From NCBI GenBank assembly GCA_031549345.1, contig JAVBPY010000003.1, forward strand, positions 434,001 to 498,000: a DNA stretch of 64,000 nt, given 5' to 3'. The notes beneath the pieces were generated by a model. The model did not search any database. It saw only the letters and a list, made by a program, of their open reading frames with translations, and had not been told where the DNA came from. This document shows, piece after piece, positions 9,281 to 18,355 of the stretch (position 1 is the first letter of the stretch; each line of letters opens with the position of its first letter). Both the position numbers and the translations under genes were made by a program. The stretch comes from CASFRF01 sp031549345 (GTDB lineage: Bacteria > Verrucomicrobiota > Lentisphaeria > Victivallales > Victivallaceae).

Positions 9281-10454
9281 TCTCCTGGAGGGTGGCTTCG
9301 TAATCCGGGATTTTCGTCTCCTCGGCTTCGGCGACGGCGCGGGGAACGCCGGTGCTCGGTGAAGAGGGAGCGAAGACGGTGCAGCTGTCCGGGACGTTCC
9401 GTTCCGAAATAGCGAGCGTCCCCATCGCTTCGGCAAGGCGGATCGCGTCGAGCTTGTCGCTCCCGGCCAAAGGACGCAGGACCAACATGTCGCACACGGC
9501 GTTGATCGTGTCCAAATTAACGATCGTCTGCGATGCCACCTGCCCGACCGATTCGCCCGTAACCAGTGCGCTCGCATGGATTTTCCCCGCGACGCGTTCC
9601 GCGATGCGGAACATGGCGCGCCGGTACAGCACCGTGCGTACCCGTTCGTTGCAGTAATCACGGATCTTCTTCTGTAGGGGCGCGAGGTTGACAAGACGGA
9701 GGACGCCGTAGCGCTGAAATTCATTCAATTTCATGGCGATTTCCCGCACTTTTTCCGTTGTTTCCGGTGGGGTATATGGGGAACTGTGGAAGGTGATGAA
9801 ATCGCTCGGGCAGCCGCGTTTCATCAAAAGATACGCCGCCACGGGGGAATCGATTCCGCCGGAGAGGAGGGTGAGCACGCGCGGATTGCTGCCCACCGGC
9901 AGTCCCCCGGGGCCTTCCCATTGCTCGAAAAAGAGGAGGGCGAATTCATCGCGTATCTCGCACCCGATGGTGATCTCCGCCTCTTTGAGATTGACGCAGA
10001 GTTTTTCCTGGCCGATGACCTCGGCAAATGCCTCCGCCAGCAGAACTTCCAATTCCGCACTCCGTAAGGGAAATTTTTTATCGCTTCGGCGCGCGCGGAT
10101 GCGAAAAGATACAGGCTCTTTGCGTCCGGCGAATGGAGCGAAAAGCGCTGGGGCCAGTGCGCGTACCCGTTCTTTGATTGTGTCGGCGTCGGCCGCGAGC
10201 TTGATTGCGGGCGACGCCGATTCCAGGCCGAAGGCGCGGTCGATCACGGGCTTGCAGAACGCCAGCTCCGCATCCGTCCACTCCCGCTTGTCCGGGTGCT
10301 CGATCCAGATCCGGCCGCGCACCCGGCGCACCCGGAACTCGCCGGAAGAACGGAGCATCCGCTGGAGGTTGTCGATGAGGCATTGTTCAAATACATTGCG
10401 GTTCGCACCCTTGGTGGCGATTTCGTGATAGCGGCAAATGACTGCGTTGTACAT
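9228..10454 (-). CDS. thiI: tRNA 4-thiouridine synthetase ThiI
   Basis: The enzyme activates U8 of tRNA for sulfur transfer and may also supply sulfur for thiamine. The 408-residue protein has an N-terminal ferredoxin-like/THUMP region (about 1-170) and a PP-loop ATP pyrophosphatase domain with SGGIDS at 198-203. A conserved cysteine lies in PDSCTVF at about 358. The C-terminal rhodanese domain of the E. coli protein is absent, as in many anaerobes and Gram-positives. GGAGAA precedes the ATG. The U-tract of the upstream LysM gene's terminator abuts this ribosome-binding site. Confidence 0.93.
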   Translation of the reverse strand: MYNAVICRYHEIATKGANRNVFEQCLIDNLQRMLRSSGEFRVRRVRGRIWIEHPDKREWTDAELAFCKPVIDRAFGLESASPAIKLAADADTIKERVRALAPALFAPFAGRKEPVSFRIRARRSDKKFPLRSAELEVLLAEAFAEVIGQEKLCVNLKEAEITIGCEIRDEFALLFFEQWEGPGGLPVGSNPRVLTLLSGGIDSPVAAYLLMKRGCPSDFITFHSSPYTPPETTEKVREIAMKLNEFQRYGVLRLVNLAPLQKKIRDYCNERVRTVLYRRAMFRIAERVAGKIHASALVTGESVGQVASQTIVNLDTINAVCDMLVLRPLAGSDKLDAIRLAEAMGTLAISERNVPDSCTVFAPSSPSTGVPRAVAEAEETKIPDYEATLQEIIDAIENIDENPWKATP

Positions 10455-10462
10455 GGTTTCTC

Positions 10463-10496
10463 CAAAAAAAAGCGGGGATCGTTGAAGATCCCCGCT
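10463..10496 (-). terminator. Terminator of LysM lipoprotein gene
   Basis: A 10-bp perfect GC-rich stem (10471-10480 with 10487-10496, loop of 6) is followed on the minus strand by seven U residues. The U-tract runs directly into the GGAGAA ribosome-binding site of thiI, so thiI is reached only by read-through or from a promoter inside this short spacer. Confidence 0.88.
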
Positions 10497-10513
10497 GTGA
10501 ACTCAAATATTCT

Positions 10514-11632
10514 TTACTGTCCGAGGACAAAGTAGTAATCGTTTGCGCGGAGGATTCCATCTTTGGGAATATCGTTTTTGTTGAGCTCCAGGAACGTCTG
10601 GAACGGCGTCTTGTTGGCCGCCGCGAACTCCTCCGCCGTGGTGTCTTTGGCGACGATGGCGATTTTGGAGCTGCTTCCTCCGGCGACAGTGTTCGCCGCG
10701 GGCGCAACCGGTGTGTCGGGGAGAACATCCGGCGGGGCCACCAGATCGACGGGGCCCGTTGCCGCGGGGTCTTTCGTCACGGGCGGGGAAGGCGGCGATT
10801 GCTTCTTCGCCGTGGTGCTCACGTCGGCGGTCGAGCCGGGGAGGCGAAGTTTCTGGCCTACGCGGAGCTTGCGCGCCGATTCCTCAGTCAGATTGTTCGC
10901 TTCCATCAGTGCGGAGCGCTTGACCTTAAGCTTCTGGGCGATGGTGGAAACATTGTCGTTCGGCTTGACTTCGTACACGCCGTCGGCGGTCACGGACGGA
11001 GCAACGGCGCCGCCCTCTTTGGCCGCTTCTTTCTTGGCAGCGGGCGCGACGGCGGTTCCGCCGGGAATGACCAGCTTCTGGCCTACGCGCAGTTTACGCG
11101 CCGACTCTTCGGTCAGGCTGTTCGCCGTCATCAGTGAGTTGAGGGAAACTTTGTTGCGGCGGGCGATGATTTCGGGCGTATCCCCCTTCTGCACGATGTA
11201 TTCGCCGGATTTCTCGGCCGGCTTGGCCGCTTTGTCGGCGGATTTTCCGGACTTGTCGGCGGGCTTGCCCGCTTTTTCGCGGGTATTGGTCGGTTTCGGC
11301 GTATCGGCCATTTTCTCCATCGGGGCGAATTCGCGGCGCGGCGCAGCTTCCGCGGCGGGCGCGGGTTTCGCCGCCGGAGCCGGTTCAACGCCGGACGGAG
11401 CCACGGGAGGCTCGAACGCAAGCGGCTTCGGGGACACGGGCTGCGGCTCTTCCGCCGGCGCGAGGGCCGCGCGCGGCGCAACTTCCGTCGCCGGGGCCGG
11501 TTCGACGGTTTCTCCCTTGCTTGATTTGTACTGCCGTTCGTTCAAAACTTCCGTTCTACAGCCGGCCGCGCCCAAAAGAAGCAGCTGCGCCAGCGCCACT
11601 GTGGCCATCATCGGAATTCGCTCTTTTTTCAC
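10514..11632 (-). CDS. LysM-repeat lipoprotein
   Basis: Probably an envelope protein that binds peptidoglycan. It has a GTG start, a basic N-terminus, a hydrophobic stretch and lipobox LGAAGC (Cys about 25). A Pro/Ala/Glu-rich and Lys/Ala-rich disordered region runs to about residue 145. Two clear LysM domains follow (IVQKGDTPEIIARRN... and VKPNDNVSTIAQKL...), each ending LRVGQKL. A C-terminal segment (residues about 325-372) looks like a third, degenerate LysM. No enzymatic domain is seen. It is the last gene before a strong terminator. Confidence 0.85.
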   Translation of the reverse strand: MKKERIPMMATVALAQLLLLGAAGCRTEVLNERQYKSSKGETVEPAPATEVAPRAALAPAEEPQPVSPKPLAFEPPVAPSGVEPAPAAKPAPAAEAAPRREFAPMEKMADTPKPTNTREKAGKPADKSGKSADKAAKPAEKSGEYIVQKGDTPEIIARRNKVSLNSLMTANSLTEESARKLRVGQKLVIPGGTAVAPAAKKEAAKEGGAVAPSVTADGVYEVKPNDNVSTIAQKLKVKRSALMEANNLTEESARKLRVGQKLRLPGSTADVSTTAKKQSPPSPPVTKDPAATGPVDLVAPPDVLPDTPVAPAANTVAGGSSSKIAIVAKDTTAEEFAAANKTPFQTFLELNKNDIPKDGILRANDYYFVLGQ

Positions 11633-11721
11633 CTTCTGTACCCCCTAAAAATTGGAACACGTTATGACTTTTGCATAATATAAAATCAGGCGGCGAAAAT
11701 GCAATAGATTCTCACGCCTTT

Positions 11722-12060
11722 TTACTGTTTTTTATCCGTTCCCGACGCGGGCGGCGGCGTAAAGGTAAGTACGCTTTCTCCGTCCCGGCAAAGACCGAAT
11801 TTTTCCCGTGCAACCTTTTCGGCCGCGCGCGGCGAATTGTTGAGTTCGGCATTGAATTTGCGCATCTCCGCCACGTCGTCGCGCTTGCGGTCCTCCTCCT
11901 GCCGTATTTCGGCAAGTTCGGCCCGGTGGTTTTGAAGGTTCCGGTACAAGGGATAGAGCATTGCCAGCGCGGCCAGGAACAACACCAGCGCCGTCCCATA
12001 GACCAGGAACTTGAAAAATCGCTTTTCGGCGCGCGGGGACGGCGGGGAATTGTTGCGCAT
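11722..12060 (-). CDS. Septum formation initiator family protein (FtsB/DivIC-like)
   Basis: The 112-residue protein has a short basic cytoplasmic end, one membrane helix (about 17-37), a coiled coil (about 38-75) and then the SPRAAEKVAREKFGL motif typical of the FtsB/DivIC family. Members act in the divisome with FtsL and FtsQ. It follows rho by 24 bp and closes the coaE-rho-ftsB-like minus-strand operon. Confidence 0.85.
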   Translation of the reverse strand: MRNNSPPSPRAEKRFFKFLVYGTALVLFLAALAMLYPLYRNLQNHRAELAEIRQEEDRKRDDVAEMRKFNAELNNSPRAAEKVAREKFGLCRDGESVLTFTPPPASGTDKKQ

Positions 12061-12084
12061 GATGGTTCTCCGTATTCGTTGCTT

Positions 12085-13992
12085 TTATCCGTTCTGCGGC
12101 TGGAGCGAGAGGAGGAATTCGATGTTCGTCTTCACCTTTTTGAGGCGCCCGATCAAAAGCTCCATCGCTTCGGCGGGCGGAACGCCGTTGACCGCCTTGC
12201 GGAGAATCCAGAGTTTCTGGAGCTCGTCCGGGTGCAGGAGGAGTTCCTCTTTGCGGGTTCCGCTCTTTTCGATGTTGATTGCCGGATAAATGCGGCGGTC
12301 GGAAAGGTTGCGGTCCAAATGCAGTTCCATGTTGCCGGTGCCCTTGAACTCTTCAAAAATGACGTCGTCCATGCGGCTGCCGGTGTCGATAAGGGCCGTG
12401 GCGATGATCGTCAAACTCCCGTGATTCTCGATGTTCCGCGCCGCGCCGAAGAAGCGCTTCGGTTTATGAAGCGCGTTGGCGTCCACGCCGCCGGTCAGAA
12501 TCTTTCCGCTGTGGGGCTGGAGCGTGTTGTAGGCGCGGGCCAGGCGGGTGACGCTGTCCAGGAGGATGACGACGTCCTTTTTGCACTCCACCATGCGCTT
12601 GGCTTTTTCAATGACCATTTCGGCGACCTGGACGTGCCGCTCGGGGGGCTCGTCGAAGGTGGAGCTGACCACTTCGGCGTCCACGCTCCGCTTCATATCG
12701 GTAACTTCTTCCGGGCGTTCGTCGATCAGGAGGATAATAAGATTTACTTCCGGATTGTTCAGCCGGATGTTGTTGGCGATTTTCTGCATCAGGACCGTCT
12801 TGCCGGTGCGCGGCGGTGCGACGATCAGGCCGCGCTGCCCCTTCCCGATGGGGGAAACCAGATCGACGACCCGTGTGGAGAAATCGTCCGCGCCGTGCTC
12901 GAGAACGAGGCGCTGGGTCGGGAAATAGGGCGTCAGCTCATTGAAGGGGATGATGGATTTCTTCCGGTCGGGGGAATCGTGGTTGATGCTTTCCACCTTC
13001 AGCATCGCGAAAAAGCGTTCCTTTTCGCGCGGGGTGCGGATTTGTCCGGCGACAAAATCGCCGGTCTTCAGCGCGAAACGTTTGACTTGCGAGGGACTCA
13101 GATAAATATCCTCCGTGCAAGGCAAATACCCGTAGTTGGGCGAACGGAGGAAGCCGAAACCGTCGGCGAGTACCTCCAGGTAGCCGGAACCGTACATCTG
13201 GCCGTTGCGTTCCGCGTTCGCCTTCAGGATTTCAAAGATGAGCTGGGATTTCTCCAGCGCGCCGATCCCTTCGATTTCGAACTCTTCCCCCATTGTGGCG
13301 AGCTCCGGCATCGACATAAGCTGCAGGTCGGCGATGTTCAAATTCTGCGCCGGCCGGTCGCGTTTCGGCGTGGCGTCGCTGCGCGGAATCTGCGCGTCGA
13401 TGTCCGCGTCGGAGGGAAGGCCCTCCATGCCCGCGGAAACGGAGGGGGCGTTCAATTCCTGCGCAAGCAATTCGCGCATCACTTCGTCCGCGTCGGCCTC
13501 GGTGGGTTCCGGGAGATATTCTTCTTCCATGCGTTCCCGTCGCCGCGGGTAATTTCCGTTGTTTCCGTGGTTGCCGTAATGTCCGCCGCCGCTGTTGTAA
13601 TTCCCGTGGTTTCCGTAGTTCCCGCCATTGTTGTTGCGGTTGCGGTCACGGTTGTTGTTGCGGTTGCGGTCGCGGTTGCGGGAATCGTTGTTTCCGTGGT
13701 GTTGGCCTTGCTGCGCATGCTGCTGTTTGCGGGGCGGTCGCGGCTGATTTTGCCCTTGTCCCTGGGGTTGCGGTGTGGATTCCACCTCGGCAGGGGGGGC
13801 GACGGGGGCTGTTTCAGGGGGCGGTGGCGGAGCAACAGGAGGTTCCGGTACAGTGGCCACGGGCACCGCGGGCGCCGCGGGCGTTGCATCCGCATCGGCC
13901 GGCGCGGCTTTCGGGGGACGGCCCCGGCGCTTCTTGGGCGCATCGGTGATTTCGGGTTCCTCGGGAAACAACAAATTCTCGTCTTCGCTCAT
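12085..13992 (-). CDS. rho: Transcription termination factor Rho with long disordered N-terminus
   Basis: A hexameric RNA helicase that ends transcription. The C-terminal ~415 residues are canonical: RNA-binding cold-shock-like fold (YGSGYLEVLADGFGFLRS), Walker A APPRTGKT at about 392-399, Walker B region LIILLIDERPEEV, and the C-terminal SGTRKEELLL segment. The first ~215 residues are an unusual extension: a Pro/Ala/Val-rich part, then an Asn/Arg/Asp part, then a Gly/Asn/His/Tyr part. Similar charged or Asn-rich inserts occur in Rho of Bacteroidetes and some other phyla. It lies 3 bp downstream of coaE. Confidence 0.96.
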   Translation of the reverse strand: MSEDENLLFPEEPEITDAPKKRRGRPPKAAPADADATPAAPAVPVATVPEPPVAPPPPPETAPVAPPAEVESTPQPQGQGQNQPRPPRKQQHAQQGQHHGNNDSRNRDRNRNNNRDRNRNNNGGNYGNHGNYNSGGGHYGNHGNNGNYPRRRERMEEEYLPEPTEADADEVMRELLAQELNAPSVSAGMEGLPSDADIDAQIPRSDATPKRDRPAQNLNIADLQLMSMPELATMGEEFEIEGIGALEKSQLIFEILKANAERNGQMYGSGYLEVLADGFGFLRSPNYGYLPCTEDIYLSPSQVKRFALKTGDFVAGQIRTPREKERFFAMLKVESINHDSPDRKKSIIPFNELTPYFPTQRLVLEHGADDFSTRVVDLVSPIGKGQRGLIVAPPRTGKTVLMQKIANNIRLNNPEVNLIILLIDERPEEVTDMKRSVDAEVVSSTFDEPPERHVQVAEMVIEKAKRMVECKKDVVILLDSVTRLARAYNTLQPHSGKILTGGVDANALHKPKRFFGAARNIENHGSLTIIATALIDTGSRMDDVIFEEFKGTGNMELHLDRNLSDRRIYPAINIEKSGTRKEELLLHPDELQKLWILRKAVNGVPPAEAMELLIGRLKKVKTNIEFLLSLQPQNG

Positions 13993-13995
13993 TTT

Positions 13996-14580
13996 TTAAA
14001 ATTCCAAATGGTTGATAAAGTAATTACATTGCCGACGCAACTGTTCTTCGCTGCCTATGTTCAACAGTGCGCAATCGGCCCGTTCAAGTTTTACGTCCGC
14101 CGGGAGCTGAAGACGCTCGCGTTCCAACATATCGGCGGCACTGAAACCACGCGCGGCGAGCCGCGCAACACGCAATTCGCGCGGAGCCCAGACCGCCAGT
14201 GTAAGGTCAAAAGCCGCGCTCCAGTCGCTCTCAAAAAGGAGCGGTACCTCCACAGCAATTGGCGAAGGCGCCGGAAGTGCAATCAATTCCCCCAGCCTGC
14301 GGCGCAAAAGAGGGTGGAGCTTTTCGCACAAAAACTCCATTTCCTCCGGATTGTTAAAAACAATCTTCCCTACGGCGCGCCGCTCAAGCCGTCCATCCGC
14401 CCGCAGAATATCCGCGCCCCAGCGGGCGGCCAGTTCCATCAGAAAAGTCCTCTGCCCGGGGTCGTCGTACAGTTCATGGACCCATGCGTCAAGGCTGTGG
14501 GTTTGCCAGCCCGCGTCGTAAAATGCGCTCAGGACTGTGCTTTTCCCGCTGCCGAACGCTCCGGTAATGCCGATAATCAT
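13996..14580 (-). CDS. coaE: Dephospho-CoA kinase
   Basis: Catalyses the last step of coenzyme A synthesis. The P-loop GAFGSGKST lies at the N-terminus, followed by D-A-W (the family's substrate Asp region), the lid segment and VEVPLLFES, all typical of CoaE. The start is uncertain: ATG at 14580 places the P-loop about six residues in, while an in-frame TTG at 14601 would add seven residues. Neither has a strong ribosome-binding site. It is the first gene of the operon with rho. Confidence 0.92.
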   Translation of the reverse strand: MIIGITGAFGSGKSTVLSAFYDAGWQTHSLDAWVHELYDDPGQRTFLMELAARWGADILRADGRLERRAVGKIVFNNPEEMEFLCEKLHPLLRRRLGELIALPAPSPIAVEVPLLFESDWSAAFDLTLAVWAPRELRVARLAARGFSAADMLERERLQLPADVKLERADCALLNIGSEEQLRRQCNYFINHLEF

Positions 14581-14720
14581 AGTCTTCGGGATTGGTTTCA
14601 AGGTCGGGGTATGCGGCTGCGAAAGATATTTTCGCTATTCTTTGCATAATGTAACTTGAAAAATCCCGAATGCAAATCATATTCCTGATAAATAAGAAAA
14701 AAAGAAGGGATTATTAGAGA

Positions 14721-15272
14721 ATGAAGGCAGAACTTTTACGGCGCGATGTTTTGCAGCGAGGAATGTTCCTGCAGCTTGAGCGCCTGGAATTTTCCGACGA
14801 GAAAAAACGAATCCGCCACTGGGAAGGCGCCTCCCGCGTGGGGGGACGCGGAGCGGTGGGCATTGTCGCTATCGTCCGCCCCGCCGGAGAACTTATTCTG
14901 GTTCGCCAGTTTCGTCCACCGGCGGGACGTTACCTGATCGAGCTGCCCGCCGGACTCATCGATCCGGGTGAAACGCCGGAAACAACCGCGGAACGTGAAT
15001 TGCTGGAGGAAACCGGATACCGCGGGCGCGTCCTTGCCGTCGAAAATCCCGGGTACAGTTCGCCGGGAATGTCCGGCGAAACCATCACCCTTGTCCGCAT
15101 GGAAGTCGACGGCGCGGACTACCCGGTTCCTCCCGTCGCCACACCGGAGGATACCGAACACATCGAATGTTTCCGCGTTCCCCTCTACGGATTGCGCGCC
15201 TTCCTGGACGCGGCGTGCCGGAATGGCGACGGCGTCGATGCCAAGCTCCAATCCATCGCCCTTTTTCTCTAA
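14721..15272 (+). CDS. Nudix hydrolase, ADP-ribose pyrophosphatase type
   Basis: The 183-residue protein carries a complete Nudix box (GLIDPGETPETTAERELLEE, then TGY), with the Glu residues that bind metal. RQFRPPAGRYLIELPAGLID before the box is typical of ADP-ribose pyrophosphatases that clean up nucleotide sugars. It is divergent from coaE, and its stop overlaps by 4 bp the stop of the convergent U32-like gene. The exact substrate is not determinable here. Confidence 0.88.
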   Translation: MKAELLRRDVLQRGMFLQLERLEFSDEKKRIRHWEGASRVGGRGAVGIVAIVRPAGELILVRQFRPPAGRYLIELPAGLIDPGETPETTAERELLEETGYRGRVLAVENPGYSSPGMSGETITLVRMEVDGADYPVPPVATPEDTEHIECFRVPLYGLRAFLDAACRNGDGVDAKLQSIALFL

Positions 15273-16273
15273 TTCAGCGGATCGTTGCCTTTGGATACGC
15301 ACGCCCAGGCTGCATCGCACTTTCCGCACTGCCGACAGTCGGCGGCGCAGCCGCGGGCCGTTTCGCGCCAGCTTTCCGGGAACGCGGCGTTGTCGACGTA
15401 AAGGGCGCCGAATCCGGGTTCCGTGAGGGAGGCCATGTTGCCGTGAAAGCGTCCGTCGGCATACGCGCCGATGACGCTTCGCGGATTCATGTGCTGCCGT
15501 GTGGCGAGCTTGACGACGCTGAAATAGGGTTCGTAAAGGGCAAGTTCCTCCGGCCGCAGCCAGCTCCCGCGCAGGAATTCGATGTGGTTCGCCGGGTCGC
15601 GTAAAAGATTGCGGCAGAGGAACGGCGAGCAGCCGGGAACGTTGTCCGTCGCGGCGATTTCATGGTCGTGTGCGACAAGATTGTCGTGAAAGGTCTGTGC
15701 CGGACAGTTGCGCAGACAACCGCTGTTGGCGAGGAGGCAGAGTTTCTTCCCGCGTTTTTCGCACCAACGGTGAAAACGGCGGACGGTTTCCAAATCCCGC
15801 TGAAGGTCGCGCCGGATGTGGAAGGAGTCGAAAAGATCGCCCAGGTACCCCATCGCCAGCGTCGAGTCCAGGCGCATGTTCACGGAGGCGCGGACTTCGA
15901 TGTCCGGAAAATATTTCTTGATTGTTCCCGCCACAAAGGGACTGGTTGTGGTAATGATCTCCGGCGCGAGCCCGAGGTTGCCCGTGTATTCGATCAATGC
16001 ACGGATTTCATTCTCGAACGTACGGCTTACCGCATGTGCTCCATAACAGTTGGCGTTGAAAAGCAGGTCCAGCGCGAGGCCGAGTTTGCGTGCATGGGCG
16101 AGGTCCTCCTCAAGAATCCGTTGCGCCCCGAAGTCCGGACCGCACCCCGGGCGGCCGCTGGCCAGCCCGGGCCAGGAGAAATACACTTCGGCCAGCGATG
16201 CGCGGTACGCATCCAGAATCGCGTCGAAACTGTCGTTCCCTTCCGGTTGCCGGTAGCCGATGGCGAATTTCAT
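15269..16273 (-). CDS. Cys-rich U32 peptidase-like TIM-barrel protein
   Basis: The 334-residue protein resembles the U32 (collagenase-like/UbiU-UbiV/YhbU) group: a TIM-barrel pattern with LLFNANCYG, VRASVNMRL, and then LLANSGCLRNCPAQTFHDN, where U32 proteins bind a [4Fe-4S] cluster. More cysteines follow (VPGCSPFLC) and the C-terminus has a tight cluster (CAADCRQCGKC, then C). The start overlaps the IclR gene stop by ATGA. Known relatives act in O2-independent hydroxylation of ubiquinone or tRNA, but some are called peptidases. The function here is unknown; coupling to an Fe-S reductase-like gene suggests a redox role. Confidence 0.65.
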   Translation of the reverse strand: MKFAIGYRQPEGNDSFDAILDAYRASLAEVYFSWPGLASGRPGCGPDFGAQRILEEDLAHARKLGLALDLLFNANCYGAHAVSRTFENEIRALIEYTGNLGLAPEIITTTSPFVAGTIKKYFPDIEVRASVNMRLDSTLAMGYLGDLFDSFHIRRDLQRDLETVRRFHRWCEKRGKKLCLLANSGCLRNCPAQTFHDNLVAHDHEIAATDNVPGCSPFLCRNLLRDPANHIEFLRGSWLRPEELALYEPYFSVVKLATRQHMNPRSVIGAYADGRFHGNMASLTEPGFGALYVDNAAFPESWRETARGCAADCRQCGKCDAAWACVSKGNDPLN

Positions 16274-16983
16274 TGTGCGCTCTCCAGTTTTTGTTTCAGC
16301 GCGGCGGCGGCGGCCGACAATTCCGGAGGAATCGCCGCTAGAGGGTCTTCGGTGCTTAAACCGATGGCAAAGTGCTCGGGAATGGCGACGGCGATGGCCG
16401 TGCGCGCGCCGGGCCATAGGGCAAATCCGTTGCGCCGAACATTTTTCCGCGCCTCCGCCAGGGCCTCCGGCGTGCCCCAGCGGACGGCGCCGTACTCCTC
16501 GAACGGATAAACACGCTCGAATTCCGCCGCGTTCAACCCGGTCGATTGCAGCACCAACGCTGTAACCGACGTGTATGGGTTGATGCGTTGGTCCAAGGGC
16601 GTTTGCAATTCACCGGGGCGATCCGGCGATACCCGGAGGCGACAGAAAATCGCCCCCGGGGTCAGTTCGGAAAATGTCAGTACGGCTTTTGGAAAAATCC
16701 GCCCCAGCTTTCGCAGCGTTTCGCCCGCCGCCTCCAACGTGCGCGAACGCCCCGAATGGCGCGCAAGCTCGGGGAGCGCGGCCCCCGGCAAGAAGCGATT
16801 GGCCGCGTCCTTGTCGAGAAATCCCCGTGCCCGGAGGGTGCGCACAAGGTTGTGCGCCGTGGATGTCTTCATTTCAAAACGCTCGGCAATTTCGTTGAGC
16901 CGCAGCCCGTTCGGCGCTTCCGCCACGGCCCGGAGGATATCCAGCGCCTTGAGGACCGATTGAACCAATTCCGATTGCGGCAT
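16270..16983 (-). CDS. IclR family transcriptional regulator
   Basis: The N-terminal winged helix-turn-helix (about 8-60: LDILRAVAEAPNGLRLNEIA, then STAHNLVRTL) is followed by the IclR effector-binding domain. At 237 residues it is near the usual 250. It lies between the Fe-S protein gene (3 bp upstream) and the U32-like gene (4-bp overlap). This suggests it controls that operon in response to a small metabolite. The ligand is unknown. Confidence 0.9.
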   Translation of the reverse strand: MPQSELVQSVLKALDILRAVAEAPNGLRLNEIAERFEMKTSTAHNLVRTLRARGFLDKDAANRFLPGAALPELARHSGRSRTLEAAGETLRKLGRIFPKAVLTFSELTPGAIFCRLRVSPDRPGELQTPLDQRINPYTSVTALVLQSTGLNAAEFERVYPFEEYGAVRWGTPEALAEARKNVRRNGFALWPGARTAIAVAIPEHFAIGLSTEDPLAAIPPELSAAAAALKQKLESAQ

Positions 16984-16986
16984 AAT

Positions 16987-18048
16987 TCAATCCGCTTTGC
17001 TTGTGTCGATTTTTTTAGGGAAAACGGTGCCGGGCGCGTACTCGGGTTCGGTCTCCCAGTCCACGCGCCACGCGGGACGGCGGCGGAATTTTTCCTTGAA
17101 TTGGTTTGCGATCACGCCGCGTTGCTCCAATGACATCATGCAGGCGCGGGTGCACCCGCGCGAGCCGCAGACGGCTTGCCCGGTGTTGTACAAATGACGC
17201 GGCGTGTGATAGAACGGCGTCCACCAGCCGGGACGGCTTTTGGGTTGGAGGGGCTCGTAGGGATTTGGCTGCACCTGATCGGTCAAATCTTCACCCCGAA
17301 AGGTCCGGTCGCACAAAGAGAGTTCCGGTTCGATGTAGGATACTTCGTGCCCCGCAAGATTGACTCTGACGGTGTTCTTGTCTTTGAAGCACTTTCCCGG
17401 GCAGGCGTTGACGCAGGCGCGGCAATTATTGCAAAGCCGGGGACCATCGTAAATCGGGTCCGGTTCCAGCTCGAGATCGGTCAGGACAATGCCGACACGG
17501 TGCCGGGGGCCGAATTGCGGCGTCAGAAGCATTTTGCTCAGCCCGATTTCACCGAGTCCGCAGAGGAATCCGGCGAAGCGGAGGTGGATCATGATGTCCG
17601 GCTGTGCCTGTCCGGGGCGAACCGGGCGGCTGTACTCCGGCCGGGCGAAGCCGGAGTTGTCGATTCCGCGCCAGTCGCTCTGGTGCCCCATAGGCACGGC
17701 TTCGTACCCCTCGTCCTCAATGACTTTGGAGAGGTTGATGACCGTCATGGGCATGTACATGTACGTGATCCCCCCGTAGCCCATAGCGGAATAATTGCTG
17801 AAAAACGTCCCCTCTTCCACCCCGCGAAGGCTCCCGCGTTCCACGCGGAAAGCCATGGCGATGATGGATTTGCACTCCGGCATGATTTGCTTCGGGTCCA
17901 TCTGAATCGGCGCGTCCGCCCAACGTTCGATGTTGCCGATTCCCACCGCGTCCGCGCCATATTCCAGCGCCTTCCGCTTGACGTAGTCCGCCGCCTTGGC
18001 CGGATCACTCAAATCAAGCGCGCCGAATGTCCGTGTCATTACCGCCAT
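16987..18048 (-). CDS. 4Fe-4S protein, QueG/reductive-dehalogenase-like
   Basis: The 353-residue protein resembles the cobalamin-linked epoxyqueuosine reductase/reductive dehalogenase core: an N-terminal domain followed by a ferredoxin-type motif CNNCRACVNACPGKCF at about 210, then more cysteines (CDR, and VCGSRGCTRAC near residue 300). The last group differs from QueG and may complete a second cluster. It lacks the TAT signal of respiratory dehalogenases, so it is probably cytoplasmic. AAAGGA precedes the ATG. It heads a three-gene operon with the IclR regulator and U32-like protein. The substrate is unknown. Confidence 0.75.
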   Translation of the reverse strand: MAVMTRTFGALDLSDPAKAADYVKRKALEYGADAVGIGNIERWADAPIQMDPKQIMPECKSIIAMAFRVERGSLRGVEEGTFFSNYSAMGYGGITYMYMPMTVINLSKVIEDEGYEAVPMGHQSDWRGIDNSGFARPEYSRPVRPGQAQPDIMIHLRFAGFLCGLGEIGLSKMLLTPQFGPRHRVGIVLTDLELEPDPIYDGPRLCNNCRACVNACPGKCFKDKNTVRVNLAGHEVSYIEPELSLCDRTFRGEDLTDQVQPNPYEPLQPKSRPGWWTPFYHTPRHLYNTGQAVCGSRGCTRACMMSLEQRGVIANQFKEKFRRRPAWRVDWETEPEYAPGTVFPKKIDTSKAD

Positions 18049-18228
18049 TTCTTCGTCCTTTCATCATTGATGAATGCATATCCCGAATGGATGTATAAAT
18101 ATACTTCTTTCTTTTTGAAAAGGCAAATGATTTTTCAGCAGAAGTGATTTTTTCTATCATTTCTTTTTTTCTTTGCTTGCATTTTGAGGAAAGAGCGCCA
18201 TATTAAGGAACTGTCGACGAATGAATGC

Positions 18229-18305
18229 GGGGGAGTAGCTCAATTGGTTAGAGTACCACCCTGTCACGGTGGATGTTGCGGGTTCGAGTCCCGTCTCTCT
18301 CGCCA
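18229..18305 (+). tRNA. tRNA-Asp (GTC), copy 1
   Basis: A 77-nt cloverleaf with anticodon GTC in the loop CTGTCAC. The acceptor is GGGGGAG paired with CTCTCTC, the T-loop is TTCGAGT, and the CCA end is encoded. It is identical to the second copy 127 bp downstream. Confidence 0.97.
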
Positions 18306-18355
18306 CTTTGCTTATGGCAAAGGCCCGCATTTGGAAGTCGCCGCGTTTTTTACGC

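Noticed and set aside
11671..14649. A 992-codon plus-strand frame opposite ftsB-like, rho and coaE
   Set aside because: It spans three recognised minus-strand genes and has no family signature; long antisense frames are expected at this GC content.
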